A stretch of 64,000 bases of DNA, taken from Anadara kagoshimensis. Lineage: Eukaryota > Mollusca > Bivalvia > Arcoida > Arcidae. This document shows positions 32,271 through 44,712 of this stretch, one piece after another. A program made the position numbers and the translations under genes. The DNA lies in contig CM037863.1 in the NCBI GenBank assembly GCA_021292105.1, positions 5,591,298-5,655,297 on the forward strand, in the 5' to 3' direction. How positions within the stretch are numbered: the stretch's first letter is position 1; the number at the start of each line of letters is the position of its first letter. The notes below the pieces were generated by a model. It was not told the DNA's origin. It was given only the letters and a program-made list of their open reading frames with translations, and made no database searches.

Positions 32271-33185
32271 AGTTGTGGCCAGGGTGCCAAAACTTAACCC
32301 ATCATGAAATTAAATAAGATAATGTTTTGAGATAGTTTGTGAACCTAGTCCGTGATTCCAGAGTCCGCAATTTTATAGAAAAATCCGCCAGCCAGAAAAA
32401 AAATATTTAAGACAAATTTAAACGTATTATTAATTTTAAGTTTTTTTTTTTAAAATAAAGAAAGCTTCACATGTTATATCTAAATAGTATTATTCTACAA
32501 TGACAAACTTTGCTTCAAGTCTCATAGATAACGGATATATTGTAAAATAACGCAATTTTACCTATAGCTGGTGACATGTTTATATATAGTCGCGGTTTTA
32601 TGACGTGCACCAAACAGTTTTATCTATGACACCATAGATAGAAACAAAACATACAGCCATTCCTTAAATGTTCTTGTATTAAAGAGAATCAATAACAAGA
32701 TTCAGACCGAGATAAGCGAGAAATTCCAGTCCAGTGGTCAGATATTTACATCTCAAACGAGGCTCCGCCGAGATTGGAATTTCCTTATTTCTGTCTAAAA
32801 CAAGTAATTGATTATTTTTTTTGCATATAGATTCTAATTAAGCCTTTAGTCATTGGAATTTCCTTTTACAAAGCAAAAATTTGCTGGCGGATGAATAAGT
32901 GTATGACGTAATGCTGTTACGTCATCAATAACGTGTAGCTCAAAACAAATATGAACCAGTGCGATAATAAAAACAACAAAATACATTTTCTTTTTTCTAT
33001 AATTATTGGTCAATATTGTTTTTATAACAAATGATAATAATAAAATAGAACTTAGAATTATAAAATCAGTTTTTAGGGGAATAACTATAATATGTCATAA
33101 TTTCCCTCGTATCATGAATTACGTCTCTTACTATTATTGGAAAAGTAGTCCCCGTTATACTGAGATAACCTACACATGCTCACAC
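32271..33185. other. AT-rich sequence with a weak palindrome
   Basis: At 32685-32815 'aatcaataacaagattcaga' and 'agcgagaaattccag' face an inverted, diverged copy ('ttggaatttccttatttctg'). This may be an old hairpin element. I see nothing else. Confidence 0.4.
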
Positions 33186-33935
33186 ATCCTGTTAGTTTCA
33201 AAGTTTTTACTTTGCTTTGGGATTGTGATTTGGACATGGGTTGGTATGTTTGTTTTTACTTTGCTTTGGGATTGTGATATGGACATGGATTGATATGTTT
33301 TTTTTTACTTTGTTTTGGGATTGTGATATGGACATGGATTGATATGTTTGTTTTTACTTTGCTATGGGATTGTGATATGGACATGGATTGGTATGTTTGT
33401 TTTTACTTTGTTTTGGGATTGTGATATGGACATGGATTGATATGTTTGTTTTTACTTTGTTTTGGGATTGTGATATGGACATGGATTGGTATGTTTGTTT
33501 TTACTTTGTTTTGGATTGTGATATGGACATGGGTTGGTATGTTTGTTTTTACTTTGCTTTGGGATTGTGACTTGGACATGGATTGGTATGTTTGTTTTTA
33601 CTTGTTTTGGATTGTGATATGGACATGGATTGATATGTTTGTTTTTACTTTGCTTTGGGATTGTGATTTGGACATGGATTGATATGTTTGTTTTTACTTT
33701 GCTTTGGGATTGTGATATGGACATGGATTGTATGTTTGTTTTTACTTTGCTTTGGGATGGTGATTTGGACATGGATTGGTATGTTGTTTTTACTTGTTTT
33801 GGGATTGTGATATGGACATGGATTGATATGTTTGTTTTTACTTTGCTTTGGGATTGTGATATGACATGGATTGTTATGTTTGTTTTTACTTTGCTTTGGG
33901 ATTGTGATATGGACATGGATTGGTATGTTTTTTTT
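33186..33935. repeat. 49-bp minisatellite, about 15 copies
   Basis: Unit 'attgtgatatggacatggat' 'tggtatgtttgtttttactt' 'tgctttggg'. It is preceded by the composite-repeat words 'gttagtttcaaagtttttac', so it is an expansion of the end of that element. Confidence 0.95.
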
Positions 33936-34088
33936 GATTTCATTATCAGTCTGCCGAGAAAGTTTTAAGGCATATTTCATAATATAGATTACCTTTTTAA
34001 GCAAGAGAACAAATTTTAAAAATTTAACACCTCGGGGAACATAAAACATTAGAAAAATCACTACAAAAGCTGTTAGCACATTACTGTA

Positions 34089-34284
34089 CAGGCCTGTCGA
34101 AAGTGTAACACTGAACTAGAGAAAAGGAGTCTAAGTTAGGCTGTGGGGTGGACGAAATATGGATAAGGTGACCGAATATTTGATAGAGATAAATTCTGAC
34201 AACAAGCTGCTGAGATCTAGGATATCAAGGAACCGATATTAATCACTTATTTGGTGGCTTAGTGTTAAACTTTCGACAGGTTTG
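34089..34284. mobile_element. 196-bp TIR element, 'gtcgaaagtttaac' family
   Basis: TA|CAGGCCTGTCGAAAGTGTAA left and 'ttaaactttcgacaggtttg'|TA right. Unexpanded copy without the 55-bp unit. Confidence 0.8.
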
Positions 34285-34289
34285 TAAGT

Positions 34290-34870
34290 AAAAAGGCTAG
34301 GCGAGGTTGTTTAAAAGGCATTAATGGACCGTAAAGAATGGCTAAAAATAAAGTGAAATACAGAACATACTAATTTCTGTTGAAATTGAAACATTCTTCA
34401 ATTATACATTTTAAGACCATTTCGAAATTTTAATTTTTAAATTTCTAACTGATTATATTCTATAGCTATTCTTACTTTACGTAAAATTGAAGTGTCATAT
34501 TACAATTTTACCATTGCCTAATGGTGTTCATTATCAATAATTCAGGATCTTTTGAAGTTAGCATCATTATTTTTCTTTTTAATTTCACATTATTTGTTTT
34601 TTATCAGAACCTTTGTAAAAATAACACAAACAAAATTTAAATATTGACTTTTAACTTTCAATAAATTTTAAATTTAAAATGTTGTAAATTTTCCTTTTTT
34701 CTCTGTAGTAAAAAAATATTCTCCAACTCTAAACACAGTACCGATCCGTCCAATGTTTTACGCTGGCCTAGCAAACTGGAGTAGAAGCTCGGATGCCAAG
34801 ATGTTAATAGCTGATAACCGAATAACTAGGGGGCGACAAGCGTCATGACAACGTGATACATTATTAAGAC
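34290..34870. other. AT-rich spacer, nothing assigned
   Basis: No exon-like open frame or shared repeat was recognised. Confidence 0.45.
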
Positions 34871-34880
34871 TAGTACACTA

Positions 34881-37800
34881 CAGGCTTGTCGAAAGTTCAA
34901 CACTAAGCTTACGAGTTAGTGCCGAATATGTACCTCATCTCGACTCCTCGTTAGCTGTATCTCGGAATCTTTTCGACCAATAGCTGCCTATATCTCGACT
35001 CCTCGTTAGCTGTATCTCGGAAGCTTTTCGACCACTATCTGTCTATATCTCGACTCCTCGTTAACTGTATCTCGGAAGATTTTCGACCACTATCTGTCTA
35101 TATCTCGACTCCTCGTTAGCTGTATGGCGGAAGCTTCTCGATCACCAGCTGCCTATATCTCGACTCCTCGTTAGCAGTATCTCGGAATCTTTTCGATCAC
35201 TACCTGCCTATATCTCGACTCCTCGTTAGTTGTATCTCGGAATCTTTTCTATCACTGGCTGTCTATATCTCGACTCCTCGTTAGTTGTACATCGGAAACT
35301 TTTCGATCACTAGCTGCCTATATCTCGACTCCTCGTTAGTTGTACATCGGAAACTTTTCGATCACTAGCTGCCTATATCTCGACTCCTCGTTAGTTGTAC
35401 ATCGGAAACTTTTCTATCACTACCTGCCTATATCTTGACTCCTCGTTAGTTGTACATCGGAAACTTTTCTATCACTACCTGCCTATATCTTGACTCCTCG
35501 TTAGTTGTATCTCGGAAACTTTTCTATCATTAGCTGCCTATATCTCGACTCCTCGTTAGTTGTACATCGGAAACTTTTCTATCACTACCTGCCTATATCT
35601 TGACTCCTCGTTAGTTGTATCTCGGAAGCTTTTCTATCACTAGCTGTCTATATCTCGACTCCTTGTTAGCTGTATCTCGGAAGCTTTTCGATCACTAGCT
35701 GTCTATATCTCGACTCCTTGTTAGCTGTATCTCGGAAGCTTTTCGACCACTATCTGTCTATATCTCGACTCCTCGTTAACTGTATCTCGGAAGCTTTTCG
35801 ATCACTAGCTGTCTATATCTCGACTCCTCGTTAGCTGTATCTCGGAAGCTTTTCGACCACTGGCTGTCTATATCTCGACTCCTCGTTAACTGTATCTCGG
35901 AAGCTTTTCGACCACTGGCTGTCTATATCTCGACTCCTCGTTAGCTGTATTGCGGAATCTTTTCGACCAATAGCTGTCTATATCTCGACTCCTCGTTAGC
36001 TGTATCTCGGAATCTTTTCGACCAATAGCTGTCTATATCTCGACTCCTCGTTAGCTGTATCTCGAAATCTTTTCGACCACTAGCTGCCTATATCTCGACT
36101 CCTCGTTAGCTGTATCTCGGAAGCTTTTCGACCACTATCTGCCTATATCTCGACTCCTCGTTAGCTGTATCTCGGAAGCTTTTCTATCACTATCTGCCTA
36201 TATCTCGACTCCTCGTTAGCTGTATCTCGGAAGCTTTTCTATCACTAGCTGCCTATATCTCGACTCCTCGTTAGCGGTATCTCGGAATCTTTTCTATCAC
36301 TAGCTGTATATATCTCGACTCCTCGTTAGCTGTATCTCGGAATCTTTTCTATCACTATCTGCCTATATCTCGACTCCTCGTTAGCTGTATCTCGGAAGCT
36401 TTTCTATCACTATCTGCCTATATCTCGACTCCTCGTTAGCTGTATCTCGGAAGCTTTTCTATCACTAGCTGCCTATATCTCGACTCCTCGTTAGCAGTAT
36501 CTCGGAATCTTTTCTATCACTAGCTGTATATATCTCGACTCCTCGTTAGCTGTATCTCGGAATCTTTTCTATCACTAGCTGTATATATCTCGACTCCTCG
36601 TTAGCAGTATCTCGGAATCTTTTCGATCACTATCTGCTATATCTCGACTCCTCGTTAGCTGTATCTCGGAAGCTTTTTTATCACTAGTTGCCTATATCTC
36701 GACTCCTCGTTCGCTGTATCTCGGAAGCTTTTCGATCACTAGCTGCCTATATCTCGACTCCTCGCTAGCTGTATCTCAAAGGTTTTCTATCACTAACTGT
36801 CTATATCTCGACCCCTCGTTAGCAGTATCTTGGAATCTTTTCCATCACCAGCTGTCTATATCTCGACTCCTCGTTAGCTGTATCTCGGAAGCTTTTCGAT
36901 CACTACCTGCCTATATCTCGACTCCTCGTTAGCTGTATCTCGGAAGCTTTTCGATCACTAGCTGCCTATATTTCGACTCCCCGTTAGCTGTATGGCGGAA
37001 GCTTCTCGATCACCAGCTGCCTATATCTCGACTCCTCGTTAGCAGTATCTCGGAATCTTTTCGATCACTACCTGCCTATATCTCGACTCCTCGTTAGCAG
37101 TATCTCGGAATCTTTTCGATCACTAGCTGCCTATATCTCGACTCCTCGTTAGCAGTATCTCGGAAGCTTTTCGATCACTAGCTGTCTATATCTCGACTCC
37201 TCGTTAGCTGTACCTCGGAAGCTTCTCGATCACTAGCTGCCTATATCTCGACTCCTTGTTAGCTGTATCTCAGAAGCTTTTCGACCACTAGCTGTCTATA
37301 TCTCGACTCCTCGTTAGCTGTATCTCGGAAGCTTTTCTATCACTAGCTGTCTATATCTCGACTTCCGTTAGCTGTATCTCGGAAGCTTTTCGATCACTAC
37401 CTGCCTATATCTCGACTCCTCGTTAGCTGTACCTCGGAAGCTTTTCTATAACTAGCTGTCTATATCTCGACTCCTCGTTAGCTGTACCTCGGAAGCTTTT
37501 CTATAACTAGCTGTCTATATCTCGACTCCTCGTTAGCTGTACCTCGGAAGCTTTCTATAACTAGCTGTCTATATCTCGACTCCTCGTTAGCTGTACCTCG
37601 GAAGCTTTTCTTATAACTAGCTGTCTATATCTCGACTCCTCGTTAGCTGTACCTCGGAAGCTTTTCTATCAACTAGCTGTCTATATCTCGACTCCTCGTT
37701 AGCTGTATTCAAAGGTTTTCTATCACTAGCTGTCTATATCTCGACTCCTCGTTCGCTGTACCTCGGAAGCTTTCGACCACTGGCTGTCTATATCTCGACT

Positions 37801-39947
37801 CCTCGTTAACTGTATCTCGGAAGCTTTTCGACCACTATCTGTCTATATCTCGACTCCTCGTTAACTGTATCTCGGAAGCTTTTCGATCACTAGCTGTCTA
37901 TATCTCGACTCCTCGTTAGCTGTATCTCGGAAGCTTTTCGACCACTATCTGTCTATATCTCGACTCCTCGTTAACTGTATCTCGGAAGCTTTACGATCAC
38001 TAGCTGTCTATATCTCGACTCCTCGTTAACTGTATCTCGAAGCTTTACGATCACTAGCTGTCTATATCTCGACTCCTCGTTAACTGTATCTCGGAAGCTT
38101 TTCTATCACTAGCTGTCTATATCTCGACTCCTCGTTAACTGTATCTCGGAAGCTTTACGATCACTAGCTGTCTATATCTCGACTCCTCGTTAACTGTATC
38201 TCGGAAGCTTTTCGACCACTGGCTGTCTATATCTCGACTCCTCGTTAACTGTATCTCGGAAGCTTTTCTATCACTAGCTGTCTATATCTCGACTCCTCGT
38301 TAACTGTATCTCGGAAGCTTTACGATCACTAGCTGTCTATATCTCGACTCCTCGTTAACTGTATCTCGGAAGCTTTACGATCACTAGCTGTCTATATCTC
38401 GACTCCTCGTTAACTGTATCTCGGAAGCTTTTCTATCACTAGCTGTCTATATCTCGACTCCTCGTTAGCTGTATCTCGGAAGCTTTTCTATCACTAGCTG
38501 TCTATATCTCGACTCCTCGTTAGCTGTATCTCAAAGGTTTTCTATCACTAGCTGTCTATATCTCGACTCCTCGTTAGCTGTACCTCGGAAGCTTTTCGAC
38601 CACTGGCTGTCTATATCTCGACTCCTCGTTAACTGTATCTCGGAAGCTTTTCGACCACTATCTGTCTATATCTCGACTCCTCGTTAACTGTATCTCGGAA
38701 GCTTTTCGATCACTAGCTGTCTATATCTCGACTCCTCGTTAGCTGTATCTCGGAAGCTTTTCGACCACTGGCTGTCTATATCTCGACTCCTCGTTAACTG
38801 TATCTCGGAAGCTTTTCTATCACTAGCTGTCTATATCTCGACTCCTCGTTAACTGTATCTCGGAAGCTTTTCGACCACTATCTGTCTATATCTCGACTCC
38901 TCGTTAACTGTATCTCGGAAGCTTTTCGATCACTAGCTGTCTATATCTCGACTCCTCGTTAGCTGTATCGCGGAATCTTTTCGATCGCTAGCTGTCTATA
39001 TCTCGACTCCTCGTTAGCTGTATCTCGGAAGCTTTTCTATCACTAGCTGCCTGTATCTCGACTCCTCGTTAGCTGTACTTTGGAATCTTTTCGATCACTA
39101 TCTGTCTATATCTCGACTCCTCGTTAGCTGTACCTCGGAATCTTTTCTATCACTAGCTGTCTATATCTCGACTCCTCGTTAGCTGTATCTCAGAAGCTTT
39201 TCGATCACTAGCTGTCTATATCTCGACTACTCGTTCTCTGTATCTCGGAAGCTTTTCTATCACTAGCTGCCTGTATCTCGACTCCTCGTTAGCTGTACTT
39301 TGGAATCTTTTCGATCACTATCTGTCTATATCTCGACTCCTCGTTAGCTGTACTCGGAATCTTTTCTATCACTAGCTGTCTATACTCGACTCCTCGTTAG
39401 CTGTATCTCAGAAGCTTTTCGACCACTAGCTGTCTATATCTCGACTCCTCGTTAACTGTACCTCGGAAGCTTTTCTATCACTAGCTGTCTATATCTCGAC
39501 TCCTCGTTAACTGTATCTCAGAAGCTTTTCGACCACTAGCTACCTATATCTCGACTCCTCGTTAGCTGTACCTCGGAAGCTTTTCTATCACTAGCTGCCT
39601 GTATCTCGACTCCTCGTTAGCTGTACTTTGGAATCTTTTCGATCACTAGCTGTCTATATCTCGACTCCTCGTTAGCTGTACTTTGGAATCTTTTCTATCA
39701 CTACCTGTCTATATCTCGACTCCTCCTTAGCTGTATCTCGGAAGCTTTTCGATCACTAGCTGTCTATATCTCGACTACTCGTTCTCTGTATCGCGAAAGC
39801 TTCTTGATCACTAGCTACCTATAAATCGACTCCTCGTTCTCTGTATCGCGGAAGCTTCTCGATCACTAGCTGTCTGTATCTCGGCCACGCGGCACCCAAA
39901 CTTCGACTTCTTTTCGTTAGCTCAGTGTTAAACTTTCGACAGGTCTG
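34881..39947. mobile_element. 5-kb TIR element filled by a 55-bp minisatellite
   Basis: Left TA|CAGGCTTGTCGAAAGTTCAA…, right 'ttaaactttcgacaggtctg'|TA: imperfect terminal inverted repeats of about 33 bp and a TA duplication. Left and right flanks inside the TIRs ('agttagtgccgaat…', 'cacccaaacttcgacttctt') align with the ends of the 720-bp sibling at 10226-10945, which holds about one unit of the internal repeat. No coding capacity. Confidence 0.8.
34937..39880. repeat. 55-bp minisatellite, about 89 copies
   Basis: Unit 'ctcgactcctcgttagctgt' 'atctcggaagcttttcgatc' 'actagctgtctatat'. Variants occur in runs: gttagttgtacatcgg at 35.2-35.6 kb, gttaactgtatctcgg at 37.8-38.9 kb, and 'agctgtactttggaatc' repeated near 39.1, 39.3 and 39.6 kb. 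This indicates multi-unit duplication. Each unit carries several CpG and an AAGCTT site. Confidence 0.97.
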
Positions 39948-40076
39948 TATATTTCTATGAATATAGTTTTTAGTTCTTACTTATTCATTTTGTACAGAAC
40001 TAGTGGATTGTATAAAGGTTTGTAGGATTAGGAAGACACTGACAGTATAGATAGGCCAAGCCAGTCCTATACCAAA

Positions 40077-40427
40077 ATGAGGATTGTTAACTTTATCATT
40101 GCAGTGATGATAAGTTATCCTCGATGTTTAAACTGCGCTGTAACCAAGGCAAATATTTACCGTCGTGACCCAAGTTTGGACGGTCAGAGACCAGATCAAG
40201 ATATATTATTGTTGTAAATTCACAGTCACGGCTTCAATGTATGGCGCTCTGCAGTGTAGAATCAACGTGTACAGTTGCGGTATTTAACGGCATAATGAAA
40301 GTTTGCGCATTGTATGAATTCTTTGGTAGTCTTAATGTAACAGAGTTAGGGTGTGAAGGGTTTGACAAAATGGTATATGGGTGGATTGATGAAATGGTGA
40401 GCATGGATTATACAGAAATCAACACAG
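40077..40427 (+). pseudogene. PAN/apple-type exon with signal peptide, frameshifted
   Basis: The ATG at 40077 starts a hydrophobic N-terminus (MRIVNFIIAVMIS) in frame 1, and a second frame then carries LQCMALCSVESTCTVAVFNG and VCALYEF. The Cys pattern C-x3-C-x5-C…C is that of PAN/apple domains. The exon ends 'ATCAACACAG|gtaata', the same position and phase as exon 1 of the intact gene at 49072. One base appears to be missing around 40170-40210, which breaks the reading frame. With the decayed lectin exons at 44.4-45.6 kb this looks like a dead paralogue of the intact gene. A sequencing error is possible. Confidence 0.6.
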
Positions 40428-40594
40428 GTAATAATTAATTGTTATTAAAAAGTTTTATGGACGTCATCACAGTAATGTTGATAAGTATAATGTGTCTTTT
40501 ACTTTGGGATGATTCAACACCATGTTGGTGACCAAAACAAAAATAGCAGTTGATATATTTTACTTCACCAAAGATCTTTCCTTTGAAGTTTCAC

Positions 40595-40661
40595 AAAGAT
40601 CTGAACACACGGTTCTCCTTCGATGGACCCGTGGCTTTCAATTCTTAATGCCGAGTGCTAT

Positions 40662-40694
<33 letters not shown>

Positions 40695-40804
40695 CAGTAA
40701 CTACCTATTTTCAAGTCTTGGTCAGACCCGACCGGCGTTTGAACGCACGACTTTCCATATACGGAACGAACGAACACTCTACCAACTGAGCTACTCTAGT
40801 GGTC
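40595..40804 (-). mobile_element. SINE head and partial body with internal poly(A)
   Basis: Minus strand: box A 'gtagctcagttggtagagtg', box B 'cgttcaaacgcc', and body words 'tcaatgccgagtgc'-type. It is interrupted by about 29 A at 40664-40692. Confidence 0.75.
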
Positions 40805-40864
40805 TGAATACTATATGTCCCCTACTTCGTTTCAATCCAAATATTTTTAAGATTTTGAAATGAG

Positions 40865-41725
40865 AAAAAAGGACTAAATCTTAGTTTACCAAATCCACTT
40901 AAGTCAACAATTCGAACGATTAAGCATAGCTTAGTTTTTCAGGAATTTACCCTCTTGCTGCCATTTAATTTTCAATGCAACGTTGACAGTGCCTAATTGA
41001 AGTTCAAATGCGAAATGATATGACGTCAACAATAGATTATGACGTCAGACGCGCTTGTAGTCATATGACATCATTAGTTAATAGTCAACATTTTGCATTT
41101 TTGCTTATACTTTTCAAGAGGTTATGACACCTCTTGGTCTTTAAACCTAGAGTTGTTAATTCCATTGAAAGGACATAGGTGTCCGTATGGCAGGCTGTCA
41201 ATATAGTACACATATGTCCGTTTGATGGTTAAAATTTACGAAGCAGATAATTTTCATTAACAATATTTATCTGACAATACAATGTTTTGTCTCCTTTGTT
41301 AACGATTTCCTCAGGGGTGCTTTGTTCACCATCAGAGATACCAGCCCAGTAATTACAATTATTACTATATCTGTTTTAATTTTGCAGCACTAGACGACCT
41401 ATACAGTATTTAGATCCTTATCTGTAGTGTTCTGGAAATCCAAATATTTTCAAGATGCTCAAATGAGCAATAATCAAAAACAAATTCATGTCCAAATCAC
41501 AATCCCAAAGCATAGTAAACTAGAACTGTCTCTTGAGAGCCAAATACCCCCGCCCCTACATTAAAAATTTTCCTGCGACCTTGACCTTTTCGATATGACT
41601 TGGTTCAAAGTCACGACACATCTTTGGGCCTGTGAAGTGTCATGAGAGTCCTCCAAAGCATTGATGAGATATGGCCCGGACAGACGGACAGACAGACATG
41701 GTGATTCCTATATACCCCACTCCAA
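40865..41725. other. Non-coding sequence with repeat fragments
   Basis: TGACGTCA-type sites cluster at 41022-41070. One inverted 49-bp unit is at 41485-41520 ('catgtccaaatcacaatccc'). 41570-41720 resembles the segment at 12860-13010 in reverse ('gacggacagacagacatggt'). Confidence 0.4.
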
Positions 41726-41729
41726 CTAA

Positions 41730-41938
41730 TGGAGTTCGCCGCCGTTCCACGTGATCAATACCTCTTAACGTTTGTGCGGAACATTTTGGAAAACGTCAAC
41801 GTTACAAATTCCTGGAATAACGTCGTTTTTACGGGAAAACGTCATATTATGCGATTCTATGTCCATTGGAAACATGCGTTTCACAGACACATTAGAAGGT
41901 ATCACGTGGTACAGCGGCGAACTCCATTTGCGGGAGGT
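41730..41938. mobile_element. About 209-bp MITE, complete
   Basis: Left 'atggagttcgccgccgttcc' + 'acgtgat', right 'atcacgtggtacagcggcga' + 'actccat', giving arms of about 30 bp. The 72-codon open frame across it is incidental. Partial copies are at 16033-16195 and 42025-42150. Confidence 0.8.
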
Positions 41939-41949
41939 ATAAAATAAAG

Positions 41950-42370
41950 TTAAAACATGAAGTGAGGCTGGTTGCTCCGGAAGGGTAAGAACCTTCTGTT
42001 TAATTAGCTACGTCCACCACGTGTGTAATTCCCGGAATAACGTCACTTTTACGGGAAACGTCGTCTTATGCGATTTGATATCCATTGAAAATAAATGTTC
42101 CGCACAAACGTGAGAGGATATCAAGTGGATCAGCGGCAAACCCCATCAAGTGTAAAAGGAACATGGAACTATCAGATTTTAAAAATATTCAGGGTAATCC
42201 TTGAAAGAAATACACCATTCTTATCAACTATACTGAAATGACGGCCATAAATCTGTTCGAGGTCTATGATAAGCTCAGGATTGCAATATCCCTGAGTTAA
42301 CAAGTTATTGCTTTGTTGTATAAAGTTCCCTAATGCGAACAAGCTCTACCATAGCGTATGAATTGTGAAT
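41950..42370 (-). repeat. Composite repeat with a MITE fragment inserted
   Basis: 'ggttgctccggaagggtaag' … 'gtgtgtaatt' is interrupted at 42029-42150 by part of the 41730-type MITE ('acgtcacttttacgggaaac' … 'agcggcaaacccca'). It then resumes with 'aagtgtaaaaggaacatgga' to 'gaccaagctctaccatagcg-like' sequence. Confidence 0.7.
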
Positions 42371-42842
42371 CAAAAACGTCATTCGAGGAGAAGCAGGTAT
42401 ATTGCTGTGGTAAGTAAATTTAAAAATACCATTGACAGAACATGTCAATTGTTTTATACTTTAGCAGTTACAATTTATATATTTAAAGGGATTCGCCGAC
42501 GTTTCGGGCTTCAACTGTTCAAATTTACAAATATTTACAATCTTTCAGCTCTAGAAATGCCATAGAGACCAAAATGGGTCCAAATACAGCGACGTTCAGC
42601 GCCAATTGGCCTATTCATTCCTCTCAAAGTTTCAAGTTTATGATTTTAATGACGTCAAATGAAATCCCACTCATTAATCAACGCCAAAGGAAACAAAAAT
42701 ATGACGTCAAATAAGAAATGTCGCACATGACATACCAAAGTTATTGGTAAATATCTTCAGCTGCTATCAAAAGGTTTATTGAAGAGAATTCAGTCCGATT
42801 GCAAATATAAGAAAATAAATTCTACTTTGTTATATTTTTCAG

Positions 42843-42873
42843 ATACTCCAGTTTCTACACCACTTTAGGTCAG
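42843..42873 (+). pseudogene. Decayed linker exon of the lectin paralogue
   Basis: 'tatttttcag|ATACTCCAGTTTCTACACCA…CAG|gtaagtaac' has good splice sites and, in the phase set by the PAN exon, codes DTPVSTPL and then a stop. It matches in position and Thr/Pro composition the linker exon at 51317. Confidence 0.35.
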
Positions 42874-42879
42874 GTAAGT

Positions 42880-43400
42880 AACAAATCAGTGAATTTCATA
42901 CAAAATGAAACTAAAGCAATCATAAGAACATGTCAAATATGCTTAATAACCTGAGTTCTTATTTCTATGTTTTAAATTTCAACAAAAATCGGTACATAAA
43001 CAAGGCTGGAATGACCTTTCATAGGTTTTTACTATTTATAGTAATGGCGGTCATCTTTGATATGTTTTAAAGCTGTCGAGCAAACCACAATCCCCCCAAT
43101 TAATCAACTGACCAAGTTTCAGCTCAATCAGATGTACGTTTTTCTTTTTAATGCAAGGGAACAAAATTATTTACACACTGTATTAGCCACATCAATTGTA
43201 TATTTCGCATGGTTTGGCCATGGATTGGTACGATTGTTTTTATTCTTGCCTTCGCACATGTTAATTTTCTAGGTTAATCAGCTATGATTCTAAAAAAGTT
43301 AAAGCTAAAATGTACCCTTCAGTCGCCAAATCGGGTTGTATACCTTATTTAGTACTATAAATCACTGTTCATATTTTATACGAATGTATCCAATAATCTC
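42880..43400. other. No feature recognised
   Basis: AT-rich, with no shared repeat or supported exon. Confidence 0.4.
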
Positions 43401-43409
43401 CAAGACATA

Positions 43410-44340
43410 AACTGTTATATCTCTGTGACCAAGAGTGCCCTGGATATATTTTATGTTCCACAGTTCCTTTCACACAAGTTGATTACACGTGGCGGTTGTA
43501 GCTAGCTGCACAGGAGGTGTTTACCCTTCCAGAGCACCGGTCTCGCTTACCTAGTGGAAGTTCACGTGTCTAACCTCAGTTCCAAAGTTTTCACTTGGAT
43601 TGTGATTCGGACATTTGTTGTTGATGATGTGTTGTTATTTGCTGTGTATTATTGTCAGAAATATATTATTGCCTAAATTTGCTGCTGGTTAAAATTTGAA
43701 ATTTCTCAAAAACGAAATGTATTTCCTAAGCTATCTTTAGTAAAAAATATTTTGGTCCTTTGGTAATCTTTAAACATCTTGGAAAAAATAATTTTGGTTC
43801 TTTAGCTTTGGCCCAAGCACTACTGATGAGGAATTATATTCCTTCAAAATTAAAACTGGTATAATATGTAAAATATTATAGTTTAGAGATCCGTATGTTT
43901 GTTTTCAATAGTTCATATTCATTCTTAATTAAGATTTTTAGCTAGGTAAAATGAAGGTGCTTACACTTCAGGAGCACCCGCCATCACTTCGCTGGTGAGT
44001 ATTAACACTTTTGATCTAATTTGTCTGTTTTCAAAGTCTTTGCTTTGCTTTTGGCATTATTTGTTTGATTTGAAAGCGCAAGTTTCAATGTGTTTAATCT
44101 GTGCCTTGCTGTCCTAACATGTCGGTGTATGTTTTGTCCAACATAACCTAAATGTTCCAGCCATATATTTTTCTATCCGAGTTTAAATCAAAAACAAAAA
44201 ATTTAATCCATTCTAAAGTTATAATCGAAAGCAAAGCAAAAACAAATTAGTGTACTTCGGATGCCGGATTTGAGGTAGGATGCTTCATAAGGGTAAGCGC
44301 CTTCTGCTTAGCTAGCTACATTCGCCACGTGTGTAAAGCT
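43410..44340. repeat. Three composite-repeat fragments, mixed orientation
   Basis: Plus-oriented pieces lie at 43410-43640 ('cacacgtggcggttgtagctagct'-type, 'ggaagttcacgtgtctaacc') and 43945-44060 ('ggtgcttacacttcaggagc'). A minus-oriented piece is at 44225-44340 ('agcgccttctgcttagctag'). Confidence 0.65.
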
Positions 44341-44390
44341 TCTTTGAAAGAACTATATTATGTGTATAGGATATATTTTCATTTTTACAG

Positions 44391-44462
44391 AGAAAGATAT
44401 GTTATCGAGTGAACATTTTTGGATTGGGTTGGATAGTGTCAGTGATGGACAATAAATAGATG
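44391..44462 (+). pseudogene. C-type-lectin exon fragment, copy 1 of 3
   Basis: After 'atttttacag|' the frame (phase 1, as in the intact gene) reads KDMLSSEHFWIGLDSVSDGQ and then a stop. FWIGL is the WIGL core motif of C-type-lectin domains, and the stop falls where the intact gene has QWVWF. Confidence 0.65.
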
Positions 44463-44599
44463 TACTTGGTTCACCCAGTTGTTATTACATTAAATAAACT
44501 TGTATATGAAAACAAAATCGATACGTATATTCTAGAGGGTCTCCAATACTAAAGTCTTACTTGAAAATACTAAGTTATATAAATATATTCATTTTATAG

Positions 44600-44677
44600 G
44601 CAAAGACATTTTATCAATTGAACATTTTTGGATTGGGTTGGAACAAGACCCAGAGATGGACAATGGATGGGTGTAGT
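44600..44677 (+). pseudogene. C-type-lectin exon fragment, copy 2 of 3
   Basis: Acceptor 'attttatag|', frame KDILSIEHFWIGLEQDPEM then NGWV and a stop. The flanking intron sequence also matches copies 1 and 3, so the duplicated unit is about 210-230 bp. The following spacer contains the MITE 44713-45460. Confidence 0.65.
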
Positions 44678-44712
44678 CTATAACAGTCTTAGTTCATACA
44701 GGAGTTATCCTA

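Noticed and set aside
33388-34079. Repeat proteins over the 49-bp array on both strands
   Set aside because: The unit is not a multiple of three, and frames change with small deletions.
41729-41947. 72-codon open frame
   Set aside because: It covers exactly one MITE with inverted ends.
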